DNA of 64,000 nucleotides, taken from assembly GCF_019443965.1 (NCBI RefSeq), contig NZ_CP040814.1, positions 744,001 to 808,000 on the forward strand, read 5' to 3'. The position numbers and the translations under genes are program-made. Numbering within the stretch: the first letter of the stretch is position 1; the number at the start of each line of letters is the position of its first letter. Positions 44,956 to 52,781 of the stretch are shown one piece after another. Below the pieces are notes generated by a model. That model had not been told where the DNA came from and made no database searches. It worked only from the letters and a program-made list of their open reading frames with translations. The stretch comes from Salinibacterium sp. M195. GTDB taxonomy: Bacteria; Actinomycetota; Actinomycetes; Actinomycetales; Microbacteriaceae.

Positions 44956-44970
44956 TCTCACTGTGTGAGA
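44956..44970. promoter_or_regulatory. IclR operator between the operon and the P450 gene
   Basis: Perfect palindrome TCTCAC-TGT-GTGAGA in the 143-bp divergent gap. It is 61 bp upstream of the IclR ATG and 68 bp upstream of the P450 ATG, so a single bound regulator could control both directions. Confidence 0.55.
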
Positions 44971-45038
44971 ACAACAGTGGCAGTGATGTGCACTGAGCGA
45001 TACCGTCAGATTCTTCGCAGTGAGCCAGAGGAGCCTCG

Positions 45039-46229
45039 ATGTCTGCCATTTCTTCATTCAGCGACGATCCGTATTCGGATGAGAATCTCGCCGACCCGTA
45101 TCCACTCTTTGAGCGTATGCGCGCGGCGGGCCCTGCCGTCTGGCTGGAGCGGTACGACGTGCTCGCGTTCACTCGGCACACTGAAGTTCGCGACATCCTT
45201 GTCGATCACGAAACCTTCATCAACGGTGCTGGTGTGGGGCCAAAGAACCTGCATAAGGAACCTGCGTGGCGACCGCAGGGCATCCTCGAATCTGATCCGC
45301 CGATGCATGGCCCGATGCGGGCGGCGATGGTCGATGTCATTTCGCCGCGGGGCGTGCGATCCCTGCGCGCCGGGTTCCAAGAGTTTGCCGAAGAACTGCT
45401 CGATCGGTTGATTGCTCAGGGTGAGTTCGATGCGATTACCGAAGTGGCCGAGGTCTTCCCGATCCGGGCTTTCGGGGATGCTGTTGGCATTCCGCGCGAG
45501 GGCCGCATGGAGAACCTTCTGCCCCATGGCGCGATGAACTTCAGTACTTTCGGGCCAGAGGATGACCGCTACCGCGAGTACTTCGCCAAGGGTGACGGCA
45601 CCCGCGACTGGGTGATGGCGAACTGCGCGCGCGAAAATCTCAGCACGGATGGTCTCGGCTCCAAGATCTGGGAGCATGCGGATGCCGGAGCAATCACCAG
45701 CGACCAGGCGGCCCTGCTGGTGCGGGCCCTACTCTCGGCTGGTCTAGACACGACGGCGCTCGCGATCGGAAACACGCTCCGCTGCCTGAGCGGAAGCCCG
45801 GAGGCGTGGCAGGCGGTGCACGAGAAGCCATCGCTCATGAAGTTCGCGATCGACGAAGCGCTGCGTTTTGAGTCACCGTTTCAGTCGTTCTTTCGCACAA
45901 CGTCGCGGGCGACCGAGTTTCACGGCATCCAGCTCGACGAGGGCCAGAAAGTGCTCGTGTTTCCGGGGGCGGCGAATCGCGATCCTGCGCAGTGGGGTGA
46001 GGACGCGGATGAGTATCGGATGACGCGTCAGGCTGGCGGTCATTTGGCATTCGGCATGGGCATCCATCAGTGTGTTGGGCAACCCATCTCGCGACTCGAG
46101 ATGGACGTGTTGCTCACGACATTTGCAACGCGAGTGAAGCGCATCGAACGAGTGGGCGAGCCAGTGCCGTATCTCCACAACACTCTCAAAGGGCTTTCGT
46201 CGTTGCCATTGAAGGTGATTGCCGCGTAA
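45039..46229 (+). CDS. Cytochrome P450 (CYP199-like)
   Basis: Bacterial class I P450 of 396 residues, soluble. The I-helix motif A-G-L-D-T-T is at 234-239, E-A-L-R (ExxR) at 273-276, A-A-N-R-D-P at 311-316, and the haem loop F-G-M-G-I-H-Q-C places the Cys ligand at 345. Overall sequence pattern recalls CYP199A enzymes that oxidise para-substituted benzoates and cinnamates, an impression from memory only. It is divergent from the IclR-lyase-reductase operon, and the reductase next door is a candidate electron donor. GAGGAG ribosome site before the ATG. Substrate is not known. Confidence 0.9.
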   Translation: MSAISSFSDDPYSDENLADPYPLFERMRAAGPAVWLERYDVLAFTRHTEVRDILVDHETFINGAGVGPKNLHKEPAWRPQGILESDPPMHGPMRAAMVDVISPRGVRSLRAGFQEFAEELLDRLIAQGEFDAITEVAEVFPIRAFGDAVGIPREGRMENLLPHGAMNFSTFGPEDDRYREYFAKGDGTRDWVMANCARENLSTDGLGSKIWEHADAGAITSDQAALLVRALLSAGLDTTALAIGNTLRCLSGSPEAWQAVHEKPSLMKFAIDEALRFESPFQSFFRTTSRATEFHGIQLDEGQKVLVFPGAANRDPAQWGEDADEYRMTRQAGGHLAFGMGIHQCVGQPISRLEMDVLLTTFATRVKRIERVGEPVPYLHNTLKGLSSLPLKVIAA

Positions 46230-46334
46230 ACACGAGCACCTGTTCGGGCTGCACGCTAGCTCGAGCATCTGCGTGGCTGAGAGTCTCCCGAGCGGCTTGA
46301 CCTAGAGTGCACTCCAACTCTTAGAGTCTCAACC

Positions 46335-47318
46335 ATGATCTCCCTCGAAGAAATGACCGCCCGCCAACAGCCCCTCGAATCGAACTTCGGCTACCGCAGC
46401 ACGGCATCTGAAGTGATTGCCGGATTCGACCTCGACGGCAAGACCGCCGTCGTCACGGGCGGGTATTCGGGGCTCGGCTTCGAAACGGTGAAGGCGCTCG
46501 CCGAAGCGGGTGTGACCGTGATCGTTCCCTCGCGACGAACCGACAAGGCAGCCGAAGTGCTCGCGGGCCTCCTCGGTGTTCAGGTCGAGCCGATGGATCT
46601 CGGTGACCTCGACTCTGTCGCCGCCTTCACCGCCAGCATGCGCGACGCCGGCACCCCCGTCGACCTCATGATCAACGCTGCCGGAGTCATGGCAACCCCC
46701 GAACTGCGCACGCCCCAGGGCTGGGACCTGCAGTTCGGCACCAACCTCCTCGGACACTTCGCGCTCGTCGCCGGCCTCGAATCGCTGCTGCAGGATGGCG
46801 CCCGCATCGTGTCTTACTCCTCCGTTGGGCATTGGCGTTCGCCGGTGAACTTCGACGACATCAACTTCGATTCCACCGACTACGAGCCGTGGGTTGCCTA
46901 TGGCCAGTCGAAGTCAGCGGATGCCCTGCTCGCTGTTGCGCTGGATGCACGCCTTGCCGGCCGCGGCATCCACGCGTTCTCAGTGCACCCCGGTGGCATC
47001 ATGACTGATCTGCAGCGCAACATGCCCCGCGAAGAATTGCTTGCTCGTCAGTGGATTGACGAAGAGGGCAACCCGAACCCGCTCTTCAAGACGCCTGCTG
47101 AAGGTGCATCGACGGGGCTTTGGGCGGCGACCGCTCCCGAACTAGCCGAGCATGGTGGCGCGTACTGCGAAGACTGCTCGATCAAGGGAGTGGTGGCGGA
47201 TGACCACGCTGACATGACGACCGGTGGCGCCAAGCAGTGGGCGATTGATCCCGCTGCGGCCGAGAAGCTCTGGGAGGTCGCAGCAAATGCGACCGGGCTG
47301 GATCCGTTCAACAGCTAG
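46335..47318 (+). CDS. Short-chain dehydrogenase/reductase
   Basis: SDR-family NAD(P)-dependent oxidoreductase of 327 residues. The cofactor motif T-G-G-Y-S-G-L-G is at residues about 40-47, N-A-A-G-V near 114-118, S-S-V-G with the catalytic serine near 163, and Y-G-Q-S-K (catalytic Tyr/Lys) near 184-188. It resembles the WW-domain oxidoreductase/retinol-dehydrogenase-like extended subgroup. It starts 105 bp after the P450 gene on the same strand; whether it belongs to the same pathway is open. The stop shares CTAG with the convergent GNAT gene. Confidence 0.9.
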   Translation: MISLEEMTARQQPLESNFGYRSTASEVIAGFDLDGKTAVVTGGYSGLGFETVKALAEAGVTVIVPSRRTDKAAEVLAGLLGVQVEPMDLGDLDSVAAFTASMRDAGTPVDLMINAAGVMATPELRTPQGWDLQFGTNLLGHFALVAGLESLLQDGARIVSYSSVGHWRSPVNFDDINFDSTDYEPWVAYGQSKSADALLAVALDARLAGRGIHAFSVHPGGIMTDLQRNMPREELLARQWIDEEGNPNPLFKTPAEGASTGLWAATAPELAEHGGAYCEDCSIKGVVADDHADMTTGGAKQWAIDPAAAEKLWEVAANATGLDPFNS

Positions 47319-47797
47319 GGTCGAAGCGTCTTTCGCATCTGCTGGGTGGTGATGGCGTAGCCAGACGAACCATACAGCGCAACGGCGGGCGTGTTATGTC
47401 CGAATACGTTTAGCTCTAGCGCGGGCACGCCGGCATCCAACACAGCGGCTTCGACTGCCGCCAGAAGAGCGCGACCGAGGCCTGTGCCTCGGCGCTCTTT
47501 CACCACTTGGATGTCGAACAGGTAAGCGAGGTCGGGTGACCCTTGCGGGTGGTCCAGGCTGACCCACGCGTGCCCGACCGTCGCGCCGTCCGCATCCGTT
47601 CCCTGCAGGAACAGCATGCGCGGAGTGTCGATCCCGCGCGGTAGCAATGTGGCGTTGTCGGCGATGGCGCGCTCAACCGAACCTTCGAACGCCCAGCGCC
47701 CGATCGCGACTTGTTCAGCGGCAAACTCTGCGGTTGTCGCGCGTTGCCATGCCTCGAACTCGCTCGTGGTCATTGCTCGAACGCTCACTGTGGTCAA
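47315..47797 (-). CDS. GNAT-family N-acetyltransferase
   Basis: Acetyltransferase of 160 residues. The acetyl-CoA motif is F-D-I-Q-V-V-K-E-R-R-G-T-G-L-G-R-A-L-L (residues about 92-110), followed by A-L-E-L-N-V-F-G-H-N-T-P-A-V-A-L-Y-G-S-S-G-Y near 126-147, which is a complete GNAT core. The acceptor is not known. Start follows the T-V-V-K gap to OYE; no operon partner seen. Confidence 0.88.
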   Translation of the reverse strand: MTTVSVRAMTTSEFEAWQRATTAEFAAEQVAIGRWAFEGSVERAIADNATLLPRGIDTPRMLFLQGTDADGATVGHAWVSLDHPQGSPDLAYLFDIQVVKERRGTGLGRALLAAVEAAVLDAGVPALELNVFGHNTPAVALYGSSGYAITTQQMRKTLRP

Positions 47798-47851
47798 GTC
47801 TTAATGATCGCAGTATGTTGGGGCGGCGACTAGCGCCGCCCTGACGACGCG

Positions 47852-48928
47852 CTAGCTGCGCACGAGGGCCGGGTAGTCCGTGTAGCCCTCGGAGCCAGCG
47901 CCGTAGAAGGTGGTGGCGTCGGGGCTGTTCAGCGGAAGGTTTTCTTGCCAGCGGTAGGCCAGGTCAGGGTTTGCGATAGCCGGACGGCCCACGACAACGC
48001 CTTCCGCGTGACCGTCGCGCACCAGGCTGAGGGCCTCATCCCGAGTCGTCATCTGTTGGAAGCCACTGTTGAGCAGCACCGGTCCGCCGAAACGGGTGCG
48101 CAACTCTTGCACGAAGGCGCCGGTGGGTTGGGCGTGCAACACGCTGAGGTAGGCAAGACCGAGCGGGGCGAGGCCATCGACAAGCGCGCCGTAGGTCGCG
48201 AGTGCATCAGCGTTGTCTGTCTCTAGTGCGTCCTGGATGTTGTGTTGCGGCGAGATGCGTAGGCCCACGCGGCCGGCACCGATCGCCTCTGCGACTGCGG
48301 TCGCAACCTCGATCACGAAGCGAGCGCGGTTTTCGGGGGACCCGCCGTGCTGGCCCTCGCGCTGGTTGGATGCGGGGGAGAGAAACTCGTGCAGCAGGTA
48401 GCCGTTGGCGGAGTGAAGCTCCACGCCGTCAAAGCCCGCCGCGATGGCGTTGCGTGAGGCCGTCACGAACTCGTCAATCACGCCGGTGAGCTCGCCGTCG
48501 GTGAGCGCATGCGGAACCGGGTAGGGCTGCTTGCCATCGTAGGTATGAGTCTGGCCGTCGATCGCGATCGCGCTCGGGCCGACCACGGGGTGTCCGCCGT
48601 TGGTGGCCTCGTGGGTTACTCGCCCGGCGTGCATCACTTGCGCGACGATCTGGCCGCCCGCCGCGTGTACCGCGTCGGTAACGTGCTTCCAGCCCTCGAG
48701 CTGCTCGGGCGTCACCAGACCGGGCTGGCCGGGGAAACCCTGACCGGCGTGGCTTGGGTAAGTGCCCTCGGACACAATCAGGCCGAGCGAGGCGCGCTGG
48801 GCGTAGTGCTCGACGACCATCGGGCCGGGAACGCCGGCTTGTCCCGAGCGGGTGCGAGTGAGCGGTGCCATCACCAAGCGGTTGGTCAGGTTCAGCTCGC
48901 CGAGGGTCGTGGGGGAAAACAAGTTCAC
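47852..48928 (-). CDS. Old Yellow Enzyme-family alkene reductase
   Basis: FMN-dependent ene-reductase of about 358 residues. OYE hallmarks are N-R-L-V-M-A-P-L-T-R (residues about 16-25), the H-S-A-N-G-Y-L-L-H-E-F motif with catalytic His/Asn region near 176-186, and V-V-V-G-R-P near 325. The GTG at 48928 with AGAGATC upstream is preferred over the ATG at 48976, since family members begin with L-F-S-P-T-T-L-G. NemA/XenA-like; reduces activated C=C bonds or nitro compounds. A second, different OYE homologue is at 52782. Confidence 0.88.
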   Translation of the reverse strand: MNLFSPTTLGELNLTNRLVMAPLTRTRSGQAGVPGPMVVEHYAQRASLGLIVSEGTYPSHAGQGFPGQPGLVTPEQLEGWKHVTDAVHAAGGQIVAQVMHAGRVTHEATNGGHPVVGPSAIAIDGQTHTYDGKQPYPVPHALTDGELTGVIDEFVTASRNAIAAGFDGVELHSANGYLLHEFLSPASNQREGQHGGSPENRARFVIEVATAVAEAIGAGRVGLRISPQHNIQDALETDNADALATYGALVDGLAPLGLAYLSVLHAQPTGAFVQELRTRFGGPVLLNSGFQQMTTRDEALSLVRDGHAEGVVVGRPAIANPDLAYRWQENLPLNSPDATTFYGAGSEGYTDYPALVRS

Positions 48929-49083
48929 AGCGGATCTCTTTCTGTCGGTCGTATCAACTTCAACATTGACCGTCACCCACTATTCCTCCCTGAGAATGTT
49001 CCGCGTCCGCCGCCGAAAGCTGTGTCGAAGATTTCTCACCGATACCCTTCCGTCTTGCGACACACGTTCATAGACTGACCGCT

Positions 49084-50091
49084 GTGGACGACAATGCGAG
49101 CGAGATCCCGGCCGAGCAAGCCGACACCAAGACGAGTACTGCTGGGGTAGAGCATTCCGCGGGGCTGGCGAGCGAGGCATCCGCTGGTCGTCGATTGAAA
49201 CTGTGGATGAGCGCACTCATCGGCGTGGGAGCGGCCCTCGTTGGCCTGCTGCCGTGGCTACTCCAGGGATTGCGTTTGCCGTTGCAAAACTTGTGGGCGG
49301 TCGAGACGGCGCCCGACGAAATGCCGCTCGTGTTGCTGCCGTTTAGCCAATATGCGTTGACCGCCGAGATTGGGCTGATGGTGGTTGGGGCTGCGGTCGC
49401 CGGGCTTCTTGCGCGCTTGTTGCGGTCACGGATGCCGCGGCGCGGAGCCTTGGCGATGTTCCTCTCGCTCATCGTGGTGCAGCTTGGCGCGATCGTGCAA
49501 ACCTTTGTTGTTGTGCAGGGAGGGCTGCAAGATCGCAGTGCGGCGACGTTCTACCTCGCGGCGGTTACCGGGGTTGCGGCGCTCGCGATGCTGGTGGGGA
49601 TTGCCGTGTTTTGGCTGATCGCTCGGGCCCCTCGCGCTGGTGCGCTGATTGGATACGCGATGGCAGCGGTCGCGTTGGCGCCGTGGTTGAGTGAACTCGT
49701 GCATCCGCTCCTCAAGCCTCAGTACGGGACGATAGAAGACTTTCGGCGCTGGTCGGCGAGTGTGCTGCGGTGGGTTCCGGCAATACTGGTCGGACTTGCG
49801 GTGGGATGGTGTGGCATCCGCTCGGCCGGGCGTGTGATTGCGGTGCTCGTCAGCTTCGGGTTGCTCTGGATCGTGCCGGCTTTGACGACGGCAATCGACT
49901 ACGCGGCCGGGAGTCGGGTGTATGCGAATGACCTCCCAGAGATGGCCAGCGCAGGGTTCGGAGTGTTTCGGCAAGCAGCGACGATGCCAGAAATTGTGGT
50001 GCCGTCGCTCATGGTCGCGGCAGCGGTTGCTGTGCTGGTTGGTGTGGTCTTACACTACCTTCGTGGCCGCTCGAGTACAACGCTTTCCTGA
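49084..50091 (+). CDS. Multi-pass membrane protein of unknown function
   Basis: Uncharacterised 335-residue protein. The first 40 residues are polar, then about seven hydrophobic helices follow between residues 42 and 330. No signature motif is recognised. GTG start; no clear ribosome site, so the start could be further in, at about 49206. Neighbours do not suggest a role. Confidence 0.7.
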   Translation: MDDNASEIPAEQADTKTSTAGVEHSAGLASEASAGRRLKLWMSALIGVGAALVGLLPWLLQGLRLPLQNLWAVETAPDEMPLVLLPFSQYALTAEIGLMVVGAAVAGLLARLLRSRMPRRGALAMFLSLIVVQLGAIVQTFVVVQGGLQDRSAATFYLAAVTGVAALAMLVGIAVFWLIARAPRAGALIGYAMAAVALAPWLSELVHPLLKPQYGTIEDFRRWSASVLRWVPAILVGLAVGWCGIRSAGRVIAVLVSFGLLWIVPALTTAIDYAAGSRVYANDLPEMASAGFGVFRQAATMPEIVVPSLMVAAAVAVLVGVVLHYLRGRSSTTLS

Positions 50092-50208
50092 CTGTGGCTC
50101 GGGCTGTGACTCTGCGGTCGTTGCGTGGGGCTAGGCCTCGGACGCTCACGGCGATCATTGGGCAATGATTCCAGTAGGCACTGAGCGATACGGTTTTTCT
50201 GGCGGATG

Positions 50209-50670
50209 CTACGCGAGAGTGGTCAGTCGGTCACGCGCCGCCTCCCGGTCAACGGCAAGCGCGGTGAGGAGGGTGGCGGCTGAGTCTGGCTCGCGGCGGT
50301 CGAGCAGCGCGAGCAGGATGTGTCGCGACGTCACCGTTCGCGCCTTTTCGGCGGCGGCGCTGACGAGAGTTTGTTGGAGCGTGGCATTGGCGCCGGCGGT
50401 CAACGGGACTCGTTTGGAGGCGGCGGCGTGTGCAGTCGGGTTGAAGCTGCCGAGGTCGAGCCCGATCGCTGTCAGGGCATCTCGATCGAGTTGGTTGGCG
50501 GCTTCGGCAGCGGTTGCAGCATCGACGCCGACAGCATGAGCGAGCTCTTCTTCGTGCAGGAGCGCGAGCAATAGGTGGTCGGTGCCGAGGCGGCGGTCGC
50601 CCCGTCGCGCTGCCTCGTGCCGGGCATCCTCGACGACGGCTCTCGCGGATTGCGCCAACTTCTCAAACAT
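50209..50670 (-). CDS. Clp N-terminal domain protein, without ATPase domain
   Basis: Stand-alone Clp-N repeat protein of 153 residues. The first repeat contains F-E-K-L-A-Q-S-A-R-A-V-V-E-D-A-R-H-E-A and L-G-T-D-H-L-L-L-A-L-L (residues about 2-40), the second repeat A-T-L-Q-Q-T-L-V-S-A-A-A-E-K-A-R and T-S-R-H-I-L-L-A-L-L (residues about 92-122). These match the ClpC N-domain that binds adaptors. It lacks the AAA+ modules, so it could act as an adaptor or decoy for ClpC. The ATG at 50670 overlaps the HTH gene by 8 bp and is co-transcribed. Confidence 0.85.
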   Translation of the reverse strand: MFEKLAQSARAVVEDARHEAARRGDRRLGTDHLLLALLHEEELAHAVGVDAATAAEAANQLDRDALTAIGLDLGSFNPTAHAAASKRVPLTAGANATLQQTLVSAAAEKARTVTSRHILLALLDRREPDSAATLLTALAVDREAARDRLTTLA

Positions 50671-50881
50671 TGTTTCCCTGCTTTCCGTATTTGAGGTGAA
50701 CGGACTGTCGGGTGACGCCGAGTGCATCGCCAATCTGCTCCCATGACCAGCCATCGCGGCGGGCCTGGGCCACATGCGTCGCTTCGACGTGTTCCGCGAG
50801 GCGGTGAAGCGCACCGACCGCGCGCAGCCCGGTGGCGGGAGTGGCGGTGCGGAGCTGATCTGCCAGGTTTACTGATTCCAT
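50663..50881 (-). CDS. Small helix-turn-helix protein paired with the Clp-N protein
   Basis: DNA-binding protein of 72 residues. The helix-turn-helix is in the C-terminal half: W-S-W-E-Q-I-G-D-A-L-G-V-T-R-Q-S-V-H-L-K-Y (residues about 45-65). The N-terminal half is a helical region. Its start follows directly after a long palindrome (50884-50928), so it is probably autoregulated. No ribosome site precedes the ATG, suggesting a leaderless mRNA. It overlaps the Clp-N gene by 8 bp. Confidence 0.82.
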   Translation of the reverse strand: MESVNLADQLRTATPATGLRAVGALHRLAEHVEATHVAQARRDGWSWEQIGDALGVTRQSVHLKYGKQGNNV

Positions 50882-50883
50882 GG

Positions 50884-50928
50884 TGTCAGTTTCACTTGAC
50901 GAGGCGTATTTGTCAAGTAAAACTGACA
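50884..50928. promoter_or_regulatory. Long inverted repeat, operator of the HTH/Clp-N operon
   Basis: Arms TGTCAGTTTCACTTGAC (50884-50900) and GTCAAGTAAAACTGACA (50912-50928) pair at 16 of 17 positions around an 11-bp spacer. Each arm includes TTGAC, a minus-35-like element pointing outward. The left arm ends 3 bp from the HTH start. It is the longest inverted repeat noticed in the window. Confidence 0.75.
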
Positions 50929-51096
50929 GATCTTACGGGTTTGACTCATTTGCGGCCCCGCCGCCGTGCACACAGCAGCCGCGTCTACTCTTGGTTACAC
51001 CTCCTACTTCGGCGGTTCTGGAAGAGGATGTTCGAAGTCCAGCCCGGCGTCTAGACCCACGGTCTCTCGTCTTACTTAGGAAGAAGCGATTCGCCT

Positions 51097-52749
51097 GTGA
51101 CCTCCGCGACGAAGACTGCCCCACCCACCGAACTGAGCGTGAAACGCATCCGCACCTGGTCGGCACTTCTTGGGATGCTCAGCGCCGCCGTCGTGCTCGC
51201 CGTCGCCGAGTTCTTCGCCGTGTTCATCTCGCCCGCCAGCAGCCCCGTGCTTGCTGTCGGCTCCCTCGTCATCGACCTCGCGCCGTCGTGGTTGAAGGAC
51301 CTCACGATCGCGCTGTTCGGCACCAACGACAAGATTGTGCTGCTGCTGTGTGTCGGGCTCCTGGTGCTGGTTCTCGCTGTGGCAATTGGCATCGTTGAAT
51401 ACGCGCGGCCCAGCTGGGGCGTCATCCTTCTTGTCTTCGTCGGAGTGATCGCGACGATCGCCGTCACGACCCGCGCCCAAGCGACCGCAAGCTGGCCGAT
51501 GCCCACCGTTCTCGGCGTTGTCGCCGGTGTGCTGGTGTTGCGGATCACGATGATTCGGTTGCGCCGCTGGGTGAGTTCTGCCCCGACCGCGCCCGCCACG
51601 ACGCCCGCGGGTTCTGCGGCGGCGGCCCGCGCAGCTAGCGCTCAACGGTCATCCGCTACTCCCACTCGTGTGCCGGCCGCTTCGCGCCGCGACTTTCTGC
51701 GCATCGTGGGTGTCGCCTCCGTTGGTGCCGTTCTCGTGGGAGTCGGCGCCCGCGTCGTCAATGCCAGTGCCTCCGTGGTGGATGCCGTGCGAACCGCCCT
51801 CAAGCTGCCTGCGCCGGCGGTTGCCGCGCCGCCGATCCCGGCCAGCGCGAGTCTCGACGTGCCCGGCATCTCGACGCTCATCACCCCGAACTCAAACTTC
51901 TACCGCATTGATACCGCCCTCGTCGTTCCCAACGTCGACGCGGATGAGTGGCGATTGCGCATCACGGGAATGGTCGAAAACGAGATCGAAATTTCGTTCG
52001 CAGAGCTGCTCGAGCTTCCGCTGGTTGAGACCGCCGCAACGCTCTCGTGCGTATCGAACGTCGTCGGCGGCGATCTCGTAGGCAACGCTATGTGGCTGGG
52101 CTATCCCATCCGGGATCTGCTCGCGAAGGCGCAGCCGTTGGCGGGTGCCGACATGGTGCTCTCACGCAGCATCGACGGCTTTACCGCGAGCACCCCGCTC
52201 GAAGCACTGCAAGACGAGAACCGCGAGAGCATCCTCGCTGTCGGGATGAACGGCGAACCGCTGCCCCAACAGCACGGCTTTCCGGTGCGCATGGTCGTGC
52301 CCGGGCTCTACGGCTACGTATCCGCCACGAAATGGGTCGTCGAAATGCAGGTGACTCGCTTCGCCGACGCCACCGCATATTGGACGGATCGCGGATGGTC
52401 GGCGAAGGGCCCCGTCAAGGTTCAGTCACGCATCGATGTGCCGTCGAGGTCGTCCTCGGTGCAAGCCGGAACCGTCGCCGTCGCGGGTGTCGCGTGGGCG
52501 CCGAACACCGGCATCACCAGAGTGGAGGTGCGCATCGATGGCGGCTCCTGGGTCGCCGCCGAACTGGCTACCGCTATCTCCGCCGACACGTGGGTGCAGT
52601 GGGTTTACCCGTGGGAAGCCACGAGCGGCGAACACTCCATCGAAGTGCGAGCAACGGATGCCGAGGGCACCACGCAGTCGGGCGTGCCGATTCCGGTTGT
52701 CCCCGACGGTGCCGAGGGCTGGCACGGCATCAGCGTGCAGGTTGCGTAA
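51097..52749 (+). CDS. Membrane-anchored molybdopterin oxidoreductase (sulfite oxidase family), dual Sec/Tat type
   Basis: Oxidoreductase of 550 residues. Four hydrophobic helices lie in residues 20-155, followed by a proline/alanine-rich linker, then a Tat motif S-R-R-D-F-L (R197-R198) and a fifth helix, so the catalytic domain is exported by Tat. The sulfite oxidase fold follows from about 255, with the Mo-ligand cysteine C318 in T-L-S-C-V-S-N, and a C-terminal dimerisation domain. Streptomyces has a known five-helix molybdoprotein using Sec for the first four helices and Tat for the fifth. The electron acceptor and substrate are unknown. GTG start with AGGAAG upstream. Confidence 0.88.
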   Translation: MTSATKTAPPTELSVKRIRTWSALLGMLSAAVVLAVAEFFAVFISPASSPVLAVGSLVIDLAPSWLKDLTIALFGTNDKIVLLLCVGLLVLVLAVAIGIVEYARPSWGVILLVFVGVIATIAVTTRAQATASWPMPTVLGVVAGVLVLRITMIRLRRWVSSAPTAPATTPAGSAAAARAASAQRSSATPTRVPAASRRDFLRIVGVASVGAVLVGVGARVVNASASVVDAVRTALKLPAPAVAAPPIPASASLDVPGISTLITPNSNFYRIDTALVVPNVDADEWRLRITGMVENEIEISFAELLELPLVETAATLSCVSNVVGGDLVGNAMWLGYPIRDLLAKAQPLAGADMVLSRSIDGFTASTPLEALQDENRESILAVGMNGEPLPQQHGFPVRMVVPGLYGYVSATKWVVEMQVTRFADATAYWTDRGWSAKGPVKVQSRIDVPSRSSSVQAGTVAVAGVAWAPNTGITRVEVRIDGGSWVAAELATAISADTWVQWVYPWEATSGEHSIEVRATDAEGTTQSGVPIPVVPDGAEGWHGISVQVA

Positions 52750-52781
52750 CTCCTAGCGCCGGCCGAGCCTAGGCTGGAGTG

